Of a DNA stretch of 64,000 nucleotides, positions 10,101-19,441 are shown piece after piece. The stretch is from positions 69,188 to 133,187 of the forward strand of contig DCIY01000022.1 of assembly GCA_002317295.1 (NCBI GenBank). The letters run 5' to 3'. The stretch's first letter is position 1. The number at the start of each line of letters is the position of its first letter. This stretch comes from Bacteroidales bacterium UBA1714. Its GTDB lineage: Bacteria > Bacteroidota > Bacteroidia > Bacteroidales > Paludibacteraceae. Under the pieces are notes generated by a model. That model was not told the DNA's origin. It searched no databases and was given only the letters and a program-made list of their open reading frames with translations. A program made the translations under genes and the position numbers.

Positions 10101-13100
10101 TTGCTGATGCTGACCGGATAATTGCTCATCGGTACACGCTGGTAGTTACCCGATTTGGAGTTGTTATAGTAATAAGGCTCGTAGGCTTGAACCAGGAAGT
10201 AATAATTGCTGTTTCCGCCTTTGAAGACCGGATGTCCAAGAGCGTATTGAGCGTTGCCCTCAGCATCCATCCAGCTCAGTTGCATCGATTTTTTACCGGT
10301 GACCATTTCCACATCCATGGATTCAGCACCATAGATAGACTGGAACTTATTGTTGCGCATTTGCAGCAGGTCCACCTGAACCGGAGCGTGATAAATCTTA
10401 CGCAAGGATGCTTCATATTCCGTAGAGGACGTCAGCGTGCTGTCGCTATAATGCGTCTTCATGCCGATGCTGTCACCCAGATCCATCACCATCAATCCTT
10501 CGCCCTCGCTATAGAGCGAACCATAACCATTGGCATAAACTTGGGAAATGACATACTTGGTAGGCAGCAGATCCAAGCAAAACTCACCCGTGGCATTATC
10601 GGCTTTGACGATGATACGTTTGGCCTCAAACGTAACCTGAGTAGCAATACCTTGTTTTTTGGCAGACGGACTCATCACCGGTTGTGTGAAGGTTTGGGTA
10701 TAGGACACCTTATCCGGATTTTGTTTATCAAAATACAGGTAGGAAGTATGATCCCCCTCCAGAGCCAGTATCAGGGTGATGCTATCACCGAGGTTGTTGG
10801 AACTCAGACCAAAGCCCAGAGGTTTATTGCCCTGGATATCACCACCGGCTACACGACCGACCAAACGTACACGGGTATCGTCGTCGATAACGAGTCCGTC
10901 GTAGTCGTGGGTAGGCGTAAAGGTGCGTTGGTCGGCATTATCTCCACCGAGGATATAACCCTCATTGGACAGGTTGTGACCGGGTTTGACTACCTGAATG
11001 GTCACTTCCATACGCGGTACGATAAAGCTGAAATTACCCATGGCATCGGTGACTACGGGTTCGCCCTGAGCATTGCGCAGGATGGTGCCATTGACCTTAA
11101 TGTACGCATCGCGTACGGGCGCGGTGGAGTTGGTGAACAGCACACGACCCGAGAAATGGCGGGTATCGTTGCAGGTAAAGTCGATTCCTGTATATTCGTA
11201 ATTGGCATCCTCATAGGTAAGGTCAATGGTCGATGCACTTCCCGTTGGACTGACAAAGGTAGCCCCCTCGCAGGCAGCATACGCTGTATAGGTATGACCC
11301 GTTCCATAATAAGGAATGGAATCGAGGGCGTAAGCACCATTGGCATCGGTTGGAATATCGTATTTGAGCACATCATAGTGACAGGGGGCCAAAATGGTCT
11401 CACCCGTCTTGGGATGGGTCACATGGTTGAGGATAAAGGGTTCGTCACAGTTGACACTCACATGCACATTGCCCGGCATATTGACGCCATTGGACATCTG
11501 CACACGGCCGCTGAGCGAACCATAATAAGCAGCATAACCATACGTGGTATCTGCATCCGTGAAGACGAGATTGCGATACCGGGTGGTGATGGAGAGTATG
11601 TACTCGTTGACCACGGCTGCACTGGCCATATCGTCGTAGGCGATACCGCCGGTGGCTTGAATGGTACTCCAATCGGCCAATGCTTTGGTGGACTCGTAAC
11701 CGCGTTGGTATTCACGACGGCGGAGTTCGAGTGTGGTATGATTGGTCTCATCGGCCTCCCAGGTAATCTCCACCGATCCCTTAACACTGCCACAAGTAGC
11801 TTTGAGGTTGTAGATACCGCCAAACTCCTCCGTATAAGCAGGCTCCGAAGAGAAAACATACTTATTGCGCGACTCACAGATAGGATAATCACTATCATCC
11901 GCATGGACTTTGGCCTTGTAATGGTAATGAACAAAAGGCATGGAAACGATATCCTGGTACTCCACATAGTAAGCACCGGTTGCAGTGTCCTGCCTAATTT
12001 GGTCACCTGTGATGGTAATCTCTTTGCTAATCACATCCTCACCCTGGTCGAACTCGTCTTCCGTACTGAAACGGTGCAGAAGAATGGAGGCCTTGCTGTC
12101 CCAGTTAAACATACGATGGGTAGCATGCTGCTCAACCGCCTCTTGCCATACGGCATCTCTATCCTGTGCACTCACCACATCCCAAGGATAAGGGTTATTG
12201 AGTACCACACGTACGGTGACTTTATGGTTGGTATCAAAGTCCGCATCCTGAATCACCCGTACGCTGTCCACTGTGGGTAACACGTTGGTGAGCAACATCT
12301 TCCACGATTTGTAGAATATGGTATCGGGATCCCACATCGCCAATACAACGGGACGATACACCTGATAGTACACATAACCGGCCGGATACTTATACTGACC
12401 CAGTACCGCCTTGGCCGATTCACTCAGGTTCCAGGTATCAAACGCCGAGAGGGTATCGGAGGTGAGTTCCAGTTGGGTGTAGTCCACCGGGGTGTTGTCT
12501 ATATAATTGTACCACCCGAACAGGGTATCGTGCTCGGTAGTGGTATTGGTATAGTTTGGCAAATCAAACGATTGGAGGGTCACATAGTCCGAATAGTCGG
12601 ATTTATAACCACGAGCTACCACATACGGATCGCCCTCAATCATATCCGAGTCATTGGGGAAGGCAATCGCCCACTCCAACTGACAATTGGATGTATAACC
12701 CTTGCTGGCATTGGTGCGTAACAGACTGTGCACCGGTTTTTGAACAAACGGATACGCATAGTTAACATACGTTGTATCGCTCTTACCACTGCCGCTGGTC
12801 TCTATCGTTTTGGAATAAGCCATTGCCACCATGTTATGGTATCTGTCCAACTGAGGCAGATCTACGGTGACCGAGTTTTTTCCATTCTCACAGGTCATCG
12901 CCGTCACAAAACGATTGTCCGTGGCATCCCAAACCGATACAGCATACATATTGTAGGTCGCCGTCAATACCATGGACTGATGACCGGCACCCTCCATCGT
13001 TACACCAATCGTGGGATCGGTAAAGCTGACGCTGGCGTCATCAGCCGGAGCTTTCGGATCTTCCAAATTCGCCACCAGACTCAGCGTAGAAGTTTCGGCT

Positions 13101-15826
13101 GCCCCTTTGAGTTCAAACTTGTTGGGAGTTTGCATCAGCGTTTTGGGAGCCACCCATAATAGAGAGGCTTGCTTACAATCGGTGTGATTGCCCTGACGCA
13201 CCCAGAAGGTAGGTACCTGCTTATCGTAGGTACGGGTATCTATCACCGTACCCGACAATATATTCAGTGCACCCCACCAGTCTTTGGTAAAGGCCAGGCT
13301 GTCGGCATTGACATTGCTCAGTTCCAAAATCGTGGTCCACTGACCATTACAATAATGACGGATATTGGCATCAGGCAGAATATGGATACCATTGCCGTCC
13401 TGAGTACCTGCGGTGATGATAAATTCGTACAAACGACCACCATGGTGTATCACACGGAAGTCCTTGCCGGAAGTAGTCTCCACATATCCTGCCTCATCGC
13501 TGCCGGAATATTCTTCATTAACATACACGGTGCCATACTTAGTCACACTTTTCGCGCCACGCAGCAACGGGTAGTCATCGCGCCCTAAGGTCTGTACCCA
13601 AGGAGTAGGATCTCCATTATTGAGCAGATGGGTCAACTCACCCGTGGCGTGCTTACTGGCCACATCGTTGCCATAGTAACAATTAGTGATACCTTTATTA
13701 TTCGCCGATACATTGCTGTATACGGAATAACAACTGCTCATACTGTTGCTGCCATCTTGACTGTCCATCGTGGCAATACCACTGTTGGTGACAGCACCCT
13801 GATAGGAGACTACACCGATGGCGGCACAATTGACGATTGTCGTATTATTGTACACATACGCTGCAATCGGAGCGGCATAGCGACCACTCGAAGTGGTATA
13901 CGAGAAATTAAACGTGGCGTTCCTGATAATCAGATTCTTAATCGTCGCATTCTGCACACGACCAAACAGTCCGATAAACAAGTCCTCATCTTCCGCACTG
14001 GGATTGACATTGAGGTTGGAGATGATATACCCATTTCCATCAAACACACCCTCATACGCCCAGCGGCCTGTCTTGATGCCACGACCCATTGGCTCCCAGT
14101 TGCGGTTGGCCAAATCGATATCCGTCACCAACTTGGCACAAAATGTATTGTAACCAGTGTTGACCATATCGCGGAATTGCTCCAACTGCAGCACATTCTC
14201 TATCTGGAATGGATCGATTTCCGTACCGGCTCCGCGGAACGATGGCTGGAAATTAAAATAAGAACCATTTTGCTCATAGACCATCAACGCATCCCACAGC
14301 ACGGGCAAACTATCTTCACCCAAGGTCTGCAACCAGGGCGAACCGCCGCTCTTGGAGTCGTTCAGACGCCAGCATACCTCACCCGAGGCCATCTGCTCAT
14401 TGGTGACCTGAGTACCTTGTGCAGTACCCAGAGACTGGGTGTAGAAGCAATTGGTGAAAGTCAAATCGGAGGAAGAACCACAGCGCGCAAACGTGCAACT
14501 GCCACTGGTACCAACACCCAACTCTACGGGAGCAAAATAGCAACCGGTAAACGATGTTTTGATACCCTCAGGCACATAAGCTACAAATCCACCGCATTTC
14601 CTGCCACCATTACTGTTCAGCATCTTACCGGTGAACGCGCAGTTTTTAATCATCAGCGTACCCGTTTGGGGAGAACCCACCAAACCACCGATACTCAAAT
14701 CGTCCGAACCTTGTGCGGTCAGTGCGACAGAACTAATTACCTGGTTCAACACCGTCGTACCGTAGGTGTAACAAACCACCGAACCCATCAACGATTTGGC
14801 GTTGACACTTCCTGCCATACTGAGGTTTTTAATGGTAGCATTTTCCACATATCGGAACAGACCTACTGCTTTTTCTCCGGGTACATTCAAAGCCAATTGT
14901 ATCGTATGGCCCTGACCATCAAACACACCTTTGTATCGATAGGACGAGGTTCCTATCATGGCATCCTTATCCGTGTATTGTGTATAATCAATATCGTTGG
15001 TCAGCACAGCGTGGAGATTGGCTGTACCTTCGGCACCCGAATTGACAATCGTGGCGAACTTACGCAACTGCGTACCCGTACCAATCTGCAACGGACTCTC
15101 GGCCGTACCTGCTCCGTTAAACTCAGGATAATACAGGTTATAGGTGTAGGCGTCGGTACGCAGACCTACTTTGGCATAACCATCATCGTCAGATCCATGT
15201 ATCGCACACACAGCCAACAGCCAGTTCTTGATGGTGCGAGGCGTGGCACAGTCACTGTTATCAAAGACAATGGTTTGGACATTTTTAACCGAATCATATT
15301 CCGTACTCGCGTTCGGAAATTCCTCAAATGTATACGGTCCAAACTCTTCACTGTCCTTGGAGGAAGTTTCCGTGTGATTGTTCCACTTGCTGTCAATTGC
15401 GTGCAGACTGTCCTTAGGATGGTACAAAATCTGTTTATCCGTTTTGTTACCACCTCCACAGAAGTAGTACTGCCAATACATATCCTCCCTGGCGTATGGA
15501 GGCAGGGTACGGGTGTGATAAAAGGCTATATAAACCATCGCCTTTTTACCATCACCACCTCTTTCTATCACTTTTCCCCACACACCATGCTCATTGGAGT
15601 AATCACTTGGATGTCCTGTGTTATTAAGACCACTATACGCAATGGTCTTATTCTCGCCCCATCCACATTCTCCGGAACGAGAACCATAGACCTTCCAGGG
15701 TAAGACCACATCTTGACTCTCCACCTTTGCCGTGGCGGCATCCATTACCTGCCATCCCGGCACCAGCAGAGCAGCGAAAAATACAACGCGGCAGATGTGC
15801 CGCAAAAAAATCGGTTTTTTCATCAT
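4178..15826 (-). CDS. Giant secreted multidomain protein (GLUG, CarboxypepD-like, LamG, C-terminal sorting domain), copy 1
   Basis: 3,882 residues (or 3,881 from the second Met). Order of parts, approximate residues: signal peptide 1-31; unknown domain 35-240; two GLUG-type beta-helix blocks 245-500 and 515-750 (pattern GVFDGQGHTI...GLFRYVENATIKNL); long unknown region; Fn3-like stretch 1350-1430; two CarboxypepD-regulatory-like domains about 1438 and 1558 (SGRV...TDANGAY; SGRV...TDAMGNFSF); motif RDPYGANSYAY near 2000; charged helical region 2170-2250; Gly/Asn-rich hinge about 2350; two LamG-like domains 2830-3020 and 3045-3230; an E-C-V-G-V-A domain near 3465; PGWNWVS near 3555; and a C-terminal sorting domain (YDILG...LIQGNKKIIK). 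Probably exported by the type IX route and displayed on the surface, as an adhesin or carbohydrate binder. Function inferred only; no catalytic motif recognised. Confidence 0.85.
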   Translation of the reverse strand: MMKKPIFLRHICRVVFFAALLVPGWQVMDAATAKVESQDVVLPWKVYGSRSGECGWGENKTIAYSGLNNTGHPSDYSNEHGVWGKVIERGGDGKKAMVYIAFYHTRTLPPYAREDMYWQYYFCGGGNKTDKQILYHPKDSLHAIDSKWNNHTETSSKDSEEFGPYTFEEFPNASTEYDSVKNVQTIVFDNSDCATPRTIKNWLLAVCAIHGSDDDGYAKVGLRTDAYTYNLYYPEFNGAGTAESPLQIGTGTQLRKFATIVNSGAEGTANLHAVLTNDIDYTQYTDKDAMIGTSSYRYKGVFDGQGHTIQLALNVPGEKAVGLFRYVENATIKNLSMAGSVNAKSLMGSVVCYTYGTTVLNQVISSVALTAQGSDDLSIGGLVGSPQTGTLMIKNCAFTGKMLNSNGGRKCGGFVAYVPEGIKTSFTGCYFAPVELGVGTSGSCTFARCGSSSDLTFTNCFYTQSLGTAQGTQVTNEQMASGEVCWRLNDSKSGGSPWLQTLGEDSLPVLWDALMVYEQNGSYFNFQPSFRGAGTEIDPFQIENVLQLEQFRDMVNTGYNTFCAKLVTDIDLANRNWEPMGRGIKTGRWAYEGVFDGNGYIISNLNVNPSAEDEDLFIGLFGRVQNATIKNLIIRNATFNFSYTTSSGRYAAPIAAYVYNNTTIVNCAAIGVVSYQGAVTNSGIATMDSQDGSNSMSSCYSVYSNVSANNKGITNCYYGNDVASKHATGELTHLLNNGDPTPWVQTLGRDDYPLLRGAKSVTKYGTVYVNEEYSGSDEAGYVETTSGKDFRVIHHGGRLYEFIITAGTQDGNGIHILPDANIRHYCNGQWTTILELSNVNADSLAFTKDWWGALNILSGTVIDTRTYDKQVPTFWVRQGNHTDCKQASLLWVAPKTLMQTPNKFELKGAAETSTLSLVANLEDPKAPADDASVSFTDPTIGVTMEGAGHQSMVLTATYNMYAVSVWDATDNRFVTAMTCENGKNSVTVDLPQLDRYHNMVAMAYSKTIETSGSGKSDTTYVNYAYPFVQKPVHSLLRTNASKGYTSNCQLEWAIAFPNDSDMIEGDPYVVARGYKSDYSDYVTLQSFDLPNYTNTTTEHDTLFGWYNYIDNTPVDYTQLELTSDTLSAFDTWNLSESAKAVLGQYKYPAGYVYYQVYRPVVLAMWDPDTIFYKSWKMLLTNVLPTVDSVRVIQDADFDTNHKVTVRVVLNNPYPWDVVSAQDRDAVWQEAVEQHATHRMFNWDSKASILLHRFSTEDEFDQGEDVISKEITITGDQIRQDTATGAYYVEYQDIVSMPFVHYHYKAKVHADDSDYPICESRNKYVFSSEPAYTEEFGGIYNLKATCGSVKGSVEITWEADETNHTTLELRRREYQRGYESTKALADWSTIQATGGIAYDDMASAAVVNEYILSITTRYRNLVFTDADTTYGYAAYYGSLSGRVQMSNGVNMPGNVHVSVNCDEPFILNHVTHPKTGETILAPCHYDVLKYDIPTDANGAYALDSIPYYGTGHTYTAYAACEGATFVSPTGSASTIDLTYEDANYEYTGIDFTCNDTRHFSGRVLFTNSTAPVRDAYIKVNGTILRNAQGEPVVTDAMGNFSFIVPRMEVTIQVVKPGHNLSNEGYILGGDNADQRTFTPTHDYDGLVIDDDTRVRLVGRVAGGDIQGNKPLGFGLSSNNLGDSITLILALEGDHTSYLYFDKQNPDKVSYTQTFTQPVMSPSAKKQGIATQVTFEAKRIIVKADNATGEFCLDLLPTKYVISQVYANGYGSLYSEGEGLMVMDLGDSIGMKTHYSDSTLTSSTEYEASLRKIYHAPVQVDLLQMRNNKFQSIYGAESMDVEMVTGKKSMQLSWMDAEGNAQYALGHPVFKGGNSNYYFLVQAYEPYYYNNSKSGNYQRVPMSNYPVSISNGLNSSNGVQKDGLTLNELGCATFVVQPNNTTFTMTEEDALRYLSASVEINGYHYESDVIAGFVTGEKDFGIEVATAYESMPTIIDYIRDPYGANSYAYREAGTTYSWAHHLSATTMDILRTSYSVGCGIASSIGLAVQQNANYTVKVNANVNFTLTNNSTMLDGEMTMQLKDRLSTSADPKDQGAMADIYLGNISTMDIYHYKTLSVLDSMCWALVRPAVEGGVVKLVSKGRNAKGEPTYLAICNGTTCAMGTERLFAYTQEHIINTLIPSLEARRDEAFRIAKDADEAQKMCAQLGRIVYYPNGNGYSCYCPSTSSVVQDTVKMLNEQIAAWQQLIAANEKIKIDAMEGTPDHAYSVAGTTIEHSEDAFTYYRYRTQEGSKPVTWSVGAGASENNTPKISLPTNGAPTVNDPNANQADINDGNNFYKDDLGDFEDISAPARTPRKADGDGGNSGNSTGVSGYGLVWSINISYQQSSTGSNVYTDYVASTGGSGYTITATDNSYFDIDIYHESDKSVLSVPVYLKGDINSYESGTTDGSLLDIESSGSIQMVDSNSTVHSYIYVMRSGATHHPWLDADSTFFYKPDGERLPLGTRTIRIDNPQIYVENPVAHNTPQDEKAVFTLRLTNETEMISSYEGEPAVMVLKVKENTNPYGAKIFVDGQALGNGLEYSLRPGQAITKTLEVERGGKPYDYENIVLTLSDKSQSIIDEAAINIYYLPTSTPVNLTLPAQNFLINTLSQKDEDGKYYIGVQIEGFSTTKYDNFDHIELQYKRQTDGEDQWVNQCSYFVSDSLYDRATGTKAMITTEGRIANIRFYGEQDPVEQKYDLRAVSFCRLGNGYTTRYSSVISGTKDTRCPEVFGLPKPVDGILSFDDVISLPFTEPIAYNYLDETANFSVQGYTNNSDVDNSVALYFSGNLSQQAITEVDRVLNAMDFSMEAMVKVDADATDTIAFLLIHDVYSADFSKKMAFGYIPQEDQLIFATNSQKVYSKPLQQTYGINLTSAMTHVGMVYTIADSTVHFYVSEQEADVIDASKDIHPVCHANGPVYMGYNMKGKMNNIRLWSKALNLYEMTSKYKKRLSSNEANLLAYWPADEASGTEVKDLSNGATLYLTDVSWSLPDGYSVALDHKTMNILYDQALKYTRNSREDFTISFYFKADALDGDANLFAAGGDALEETGKDKVRIRFIDGVLYLISEGQQVAFGDENDYASDGNWHYLAVSVNHAQNKASLFIDGALVNQLDANNIGGVAGSSIVYGDAAMACHIDQVQMWSMALPASYIKTYYNAGLTGKEKELQIYLPFEQEAMNAQGTMYTTFSPLNQVIVESTGEIAGDTVINPALVTADNKVISPVRSATGIENLPFTWKSTDNELQITINKTNAEINNQHVCLIVRRVEDLNGNPMSNAQMWTTYVNRNVLTWTVDPRVVVLSYGSGTTIAAAFKNASGRELSYTLDCTCPYITLGQTMGTIAPLGTMATTITISDGLAPGVYHATVNLIDEDGLCSALPIYITVVAQAPDWQTTTDPAYNQSMNIIAQVKKQEQGNWVVDMCPKDKVAAFIHNECVGVANLSVDALANTSHLYLTIHGKADLAGQAVEFRLWSALTGSTYILEANPEVTFAAKSFVGADTPVELRAHEMRVQTIALNPGWNWVSLYVDPFADKGLNNLFSNQKQFTQDDIFRTPFDNTFATFQSNGTWDATLDDMDILKDNVYPIYAQNAAHVEVSGSLYADPTVTLDFTQSEWAQMAYLSDKSMAIRQTLGDFVPGSDKAPAGTIIKGYEDFAIATADGTWVGSLEYLRPGEGYFVRRNGLRDALTLTFTNTTTTTAPAREENHQSSIINRTQSNQSPTMMPIIAAFADGDMQEGDILLAMVGKQVVAVSEATDNLFFVSLHANAGETVQFAKVRDGEVVAVTSQGLKYDAEGQAGTVEHPYLIDFSGVGENAPVYDILGLKYDYLDAATHRVLIQGNKKIIKM
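4583..4606. repeat. In-frame 7-bp repeat (AATCATC on the coding strand) in giant gene 1
   Basis: Three perfect heptamers plus three bases, read as N-H-Q-S-S-I-I-N, in the linker just before the C-terminal sorting region. On the coding strand the heptamer has no stop in any frame. The identical array is at the same place in giant gene 2. Confidence 0.85.
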
Positions 15827-15849
15827 ATATCAATCGTTCATTGGATTTG

Positions 15850-18372
15850 TCAAAATTTAATTACCTGCCCTTGGGCATTATATATCTTCCCGTTCTTAAT
15901 AATCACAAGCTGACCATTGCGCATCATTTTGCATTCTGCATTTTGCATTAGGCCTTTGGTCGTGCATTCTGCATTCTGCAATCCTGTCGGTTCAACCGGA
16001 TACTTGCCCGTCATCGTATGAATACGCTCGTTGGCGTTTTGACGGATATTGTTCCAATACAATCCGTAATCGATAGCGTGGAATGATTTGAGACCAAAGT
16101 GGGGAGAACCCGTATATTGGCCATCCAAAAGAGAAGACGAACATACTACCGTTCCGTGCGCGGGATTGCACTTAGCATCATATAAGCCAGCCTCGATGGA
16201 ACCGCCAAACTCTCGCCATCCACCCAGATTCAGGATGGCAGGAGCATACGTCGTATCCTGCGTCCAAATAAGCGGGTTAACGGCCGGAGTAGGATTGGCG
16301 GGCCATAGGACACTCATCATATCGTCCGGTGTGCCGGGTCCTTCGGTATTCCACATGATATAGACGCCCGTGCTGGCTGCATCGGTGGCCATCTTGACAC
16401 CACCCACAAGACCTGTCGTGCACTTGGTGCCGTTCTCAATCGTCTGCATGTCGGTTTTGCTCAATCCCATTCCTGCTGCATAGCAAGCCACAAGATTCTT
16501 CAATAATGGCTTCTTCTCCTCCTGAGTAAAATAATGCTTCATAATCAAATGCAAAATACCCGTACCATGCGAGTGGCTGGCGAGGATGAAGGGACGCGTG
16601 CCATTGGGGTTGAATTGGGTGAAATAGTAGTCTAACGCATCCACGGCATCCTGATAAGGAGCGTGGGAGAACCAGAACTTGGAAATGCTATCATAGGCTG
16701 CCGCATAGGTTGGTGCAACGTCAGTAAACTGCAACTCTTTCTCAACAGGCGTTTGACGATAATACGGCGCATAGACATTCACCATGCCTTCAAACGCTTT
16801 GGCAACCATGTTCCATGAATAAGTTACACCCTCCTCAGAACGCATGTATTGATCTTCTATATCGCATACACCATCCACGCACGAGTCGTTGATCACAAGG
16901 CATGAGGTGGGATAAAGAAAGAACAGATCCACACCCGTGTCTTCCGTGGGTTCGCCACCTATGGTCTTGGCTTCATTGGGAAGGAGTACATGGTTGAGGT
17001 ACCAATCCTTGGCATAGGAATAGTCGGGCTTGCGTTGGGAGACCCATACGGCACTATTTCCAGTGACATCCAGCACCACTTCCTGCATTGCCTCCGTCAC
17101 GTTGACACTCACTTTGGCGTTCGATTTGTCACTTGCCAGTTTATAGCCTTCTGAAGCCATCACGGTCACCTGTGCCCATGTGGCAGACTTCGGTATCCAG
17201 TAAGTAGCGCCGGCACGCACCGCTTCGTAGGGCATCATGCCAATTTTATACATATATTGCGCAATATACGTATGCTCTTCCAAACCCGTCACTTTCACAG
17301 GCTTCCAACCCGCCATCTTGGCGGCACGCTGCATACCATTCTCGCCGATGTTGTTCCAATAGGCGGTATAGTCCCATGCGTGGAGGCTTTTTTCGCCAAA
17401 GACTACACTTGGATCCATATAATTGCTCGCTGGCATCTCACGACAAACTATTGTACCGTGGTCGGATATTTCTGCGCCATATAATCCTGGTCGTACCTCA
17501 TCTTTCATCATATCCAGTCTGGCACCCATGTTCTTTTCAGGTCCGGCTACGCCATCTGTTGTCCACGTGAGTGGGTTAATGGAAATGGCATCCTTAGGCC
17601 ATATTCCAGCCTCACCATTGGAGTTGGGACCTTCGGTATTCCAGGATATATACACTTTGGCGGAAGTGGCATCGTTGGCCATCTTCACGCCCGTAGCCGT
17701 TTCTACGCGTGCTGCCCAACTCTCGCCCACACCAAATCCAACGCCGTAACAAGCCACCATACTATCCAGCAGTGCTAACTTGTCGGGTTGGGAGAAATAG
17801 TGTTCCATTGCTATACGCAGCAGTGCCGAACCTTGTGAGTGACCCGCCAGAATAAAAGGACGACGTTGGCCCGCTGGGTTGAGGGTGGAGAAATAATAGT
17901 CCAACGCAGCCGTCACATCCTGATATGCCAAACCATTGTACAGATAATTGCACATGAGGGTGTCCTCGGTGGTATGCGCCATAGCATCAATCATATTGGC
18001 TTGACGATAATAAGGTGCATAGACCTGCGTATAGGAGGCAAAAGTCATGCCGCTCCCGAAAAATGCCCCTTTGGCAGAGGTCATTGATATAGTGTCTTTA
18101 CGCATACCCTCATCGTCAATACTCACGAATCCATTATGCGCCAGGCTATACTCGGTCTGTTGCATACATACCGTGGGATAGACATAGAAAAGGTCGATAT
18201 TGGATGCCATTGCCGGTTCATCCGAACATCGTTTGCTCTCAATTTGGTGGTTGTACATCCAGTCTTTGCCATCGGCCGTTGTGTAATCGGGGTTACGATC
18301 TTCCGCCATTGCGGGAGTGATGGCTGCCAGAGCCATCGTTGCCAGCAGCGAAAAGAAGAATTTTTGTTTCAT
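15850..18372 (-). CDS. Secreted protein with two DUF3089 lipase-like domains
   Basis: 840 residues. Signal peptide 1-23 (cleaved after AMA). Two DUF3089-type alpha/beta-hydrolase domains: about 38-360, nucleophile elbow G-H-S179-Q-G, and about 445-780, elbow S-H-S601-H-G. Both are followed by W-N-T-E-G-P and a late H-G-T segment that could hold the catalytic His. Between them is a small beta-rich domain (about 385-445). In the second elbow the first Gly of GxSxG is Ser, unlike the paralogue at 19442-21940. A repeat-built linker (QNAEC...QNAEC) leads to a C-terminal tag L-V-I-I-K-N-G-K-I-Y-N-A-Q-G-Q. DUF3089 proteins are regarded as lipase- or esterase-like; the substrate is unknown. Gap of 12 bp to the gene upstream and 23 bp to the giant gene downstream. 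Confidence 0.85.
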   Translation of the reverse strand: MKQKFFFSLLATMALAAITPAMAEDRNPDYTTADGKDWMYNHQIESKRCSDEPAMASNIDLFYVYPTVCMQQTEYSLAHNGFVSIDDEGMRKDTISMTSAKGAFFGSGMTFASYTQVYAPYYRQANMIDAMAHTTEDTLMCNYLYNGLAYQDVTAALDYYFSTLNPAGQRRPFILAGHSQGSALLRIAMEHYFSQPDKLALLDSMVACYGVGFGVGESWAARVETATGVKMANDATSAKVYISWNTEGPNSNGEAGIWPKDAISINPLTWTTDGVAGPEKNMGARLDMMKDEVRPGLYGAEISDHGTIVCREMPASNYMDPSVVFGEKSLHAWDYTAYWNNIGENGMQRAAKMAGWKPVKVTGLEEHTYIAQYMYKIGMMPYEAVRAGATYWIPKSATWAQVTVMASEGYKLASDKSNAKVSVNVTEAMQEVVLDVTGNSAVWVSQRKPDYSYAKDWYLNHVLLPNEAKTIGGEPTEDTGVDLFFLYPTSCLVINDSCVDGVCDIEDQYMRSEEGVTYSWNMVAKAFEGMVNVYAPYYRQTPVEKELQFTDVAPTYAAAYDSISKFWFSHAPYQDAVDALDYYFTQFNPNGTRPFILASHSHGTGILHLIMKHYFTQEEKKPLLKNLVACYAAGMGLSKTDMQTIENGTKCTTGLVGGVKMATDAASTGVYIMWNTEGPGTPDDMMSVLWPANPTPAVNPLIWTQDTTYAPAILNLGGWREFGGSIEAGLYDAKCNPAHGTVVCSSSLLDGQYTGSPHFGLKSFHAIDYGLYWNNIRQNANERIHTMTGKYPVEPTGLQNAECTTKGLMQNAECKMMRNGQLVIIKNGKIYNAQGQVIKF
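15925..15983. repeat. In-frame 7-bp repeats (GCATTCT type) in the linker before the C-terminal tag
   Basis: Two short runs of a 7-bp unit (GCATTCT/GCATTTT, plus strand) separated by about 15 bp encode the linker Q-N-A-E-C ... Q-N-A-E-C-K-M-M between the second catalytic domain and the tag. The paralogue has a different, hexamer-based linker at the same place. Confidence 0.7.
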
Positions 18373-18384
18373 ACTGTTTGTATT

Positions 18385-19428
18385 TTAGTTTAACATGTTG
18401 ACCATTTTGGCAGATATACGCTCTTTTGCATTAGCACGGATATTGGCATAATAGAAGCCATAATCCCATCCGTGGTAGCATTGGGGACCAAATATGTCGG
18501 TCATGGCTATTGCGTATTGGGACGGATCCACCGTTGTGCATACCAACACGCCCCGGCTTACATTCAATTGGGCATCGGCATAACCGGCTACTAATTGGTT
18601 GTTCCCATCCAGCGAGCCCAGGTTCTCTTCCACGCCAGCCATCGTAGCATCCAATTTCCAGTTAAGCGGGTTGATGGAGATAGCATTGGGCAATAGAACG
18701 GCATTGTGGTAACCATCATTGCCCGGACCTTCCGTATTCCAAGAAACGACCACACCCGTGTCGCTCTTACCCGTAGCAAATTTCACATGAGGATAGCGAG
18801 CCAGAAAGTCCGAGGTGATGGAATAACCAATTATATAGGCAACTACCATACGACTGTAATATTCAGGATGACTCTTAAAATAATTAGCCAACAGGTACAT
18901 GGCTGTCTCAGCACCCTGGGAGTGCCCGGCCAGAATAAAAGGACGACCCTCGTTGTAGTGCGCAAAATAGTAATCAAGCGCCTCAGAAGCATCCTTGGAG
19001 GCTGCATACTGAAAGAGGGTATCGTTCTGCTCCTGGGTCAGCGTCAGACCATAGGTGCCATTCACCTGTTTGTAGAAAGGTGCAAATATATTGCAGTCTT
19101 GCTCAAAAGCAGAAGCCTGCTGTATGATATGATTCTGAGCCCCACTACGCATACCTGCATGATCGATGCTGCACAGATTGGGGTCGGATTCGGAGGTAGG
19201 TGTATAGCAGGTGGGATAGAAATAGATAAGGTCCACATCCTTGGTGATGGCCGAAGGCAGAGCGAGCCAGTTATTGACACTGGAATAATCTACGGGAGTG
19301 TCCCATTGTTCATGACCTGTGGTGTTCTTTACCACTTGTGGCAGTTGCTGTTGCGGTTCCTGCTTTTTCTCGCAGCCAACAATCGTAATCAGGCAAATAC
19401 CCAATAAAATTTTAGAGAGTTGTCTCAT
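18385..19428 (-). CDS. DUF3089 lipase-like lipoprotein
   Basis: 347 residues from the Met at 19428. That start gives a clean lipoprotein signal (MRQLSKILLGICLITIVGC, Cys19), whereas the longer frame to 19482 runs into the upstream gene. One DUF3089-type alpha/beta-hydrolase domain: L-I-Y-F-Y-P-T-C-Y near the start, F-I-L-A-G-H-S-Q-G-A with the Ser nucleophile, S-W-N-T-E-G-P-G and a C-terminal Y-Y-A-N-I-R-A-N-A-K-E-R-I shared with the tandem paralogues. It is membrane-anchored, while its two larger relatives carry C-terminal sorting tags. Middle gene of the operon, 13 bp and 12 bp from its neighbours. Probably an esterase or lipase at the cell envelope. Confidence 0.85.
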   Translation of the reverse strand: MRQLSKILLGICLITIVGCEKKQEPQQQLPQVVKNTTGHEQWDTPVDYSSVNNWLALPSAITKDVDLIYFYPTCYTPTSESDPNLCSIDHAGMRSGAQNHIIQQASAFEQDCNIFAPFYKQVNGTYGLTLTQEQNDTLFQYAASKDASEALDYYFAHYNEGRPFILAGHSQGAETAMYLLANYFKSHPEYYSRMVVAYIIGYSITSDFLARYPHVKFATGKSDTGVVVSWNTEGPGNDGYHNAVLLPNAISINPLNWKLDATMAGVEENLGSLDGNNQLVAGYADAQLNVSRGVLVCTTVDPSQYAIAMTDIFGPQCYHGWDYGFYYANIRANAKERISAKMVNMLN

Positions 19429-19441
19429 ATCTTTTATACGT

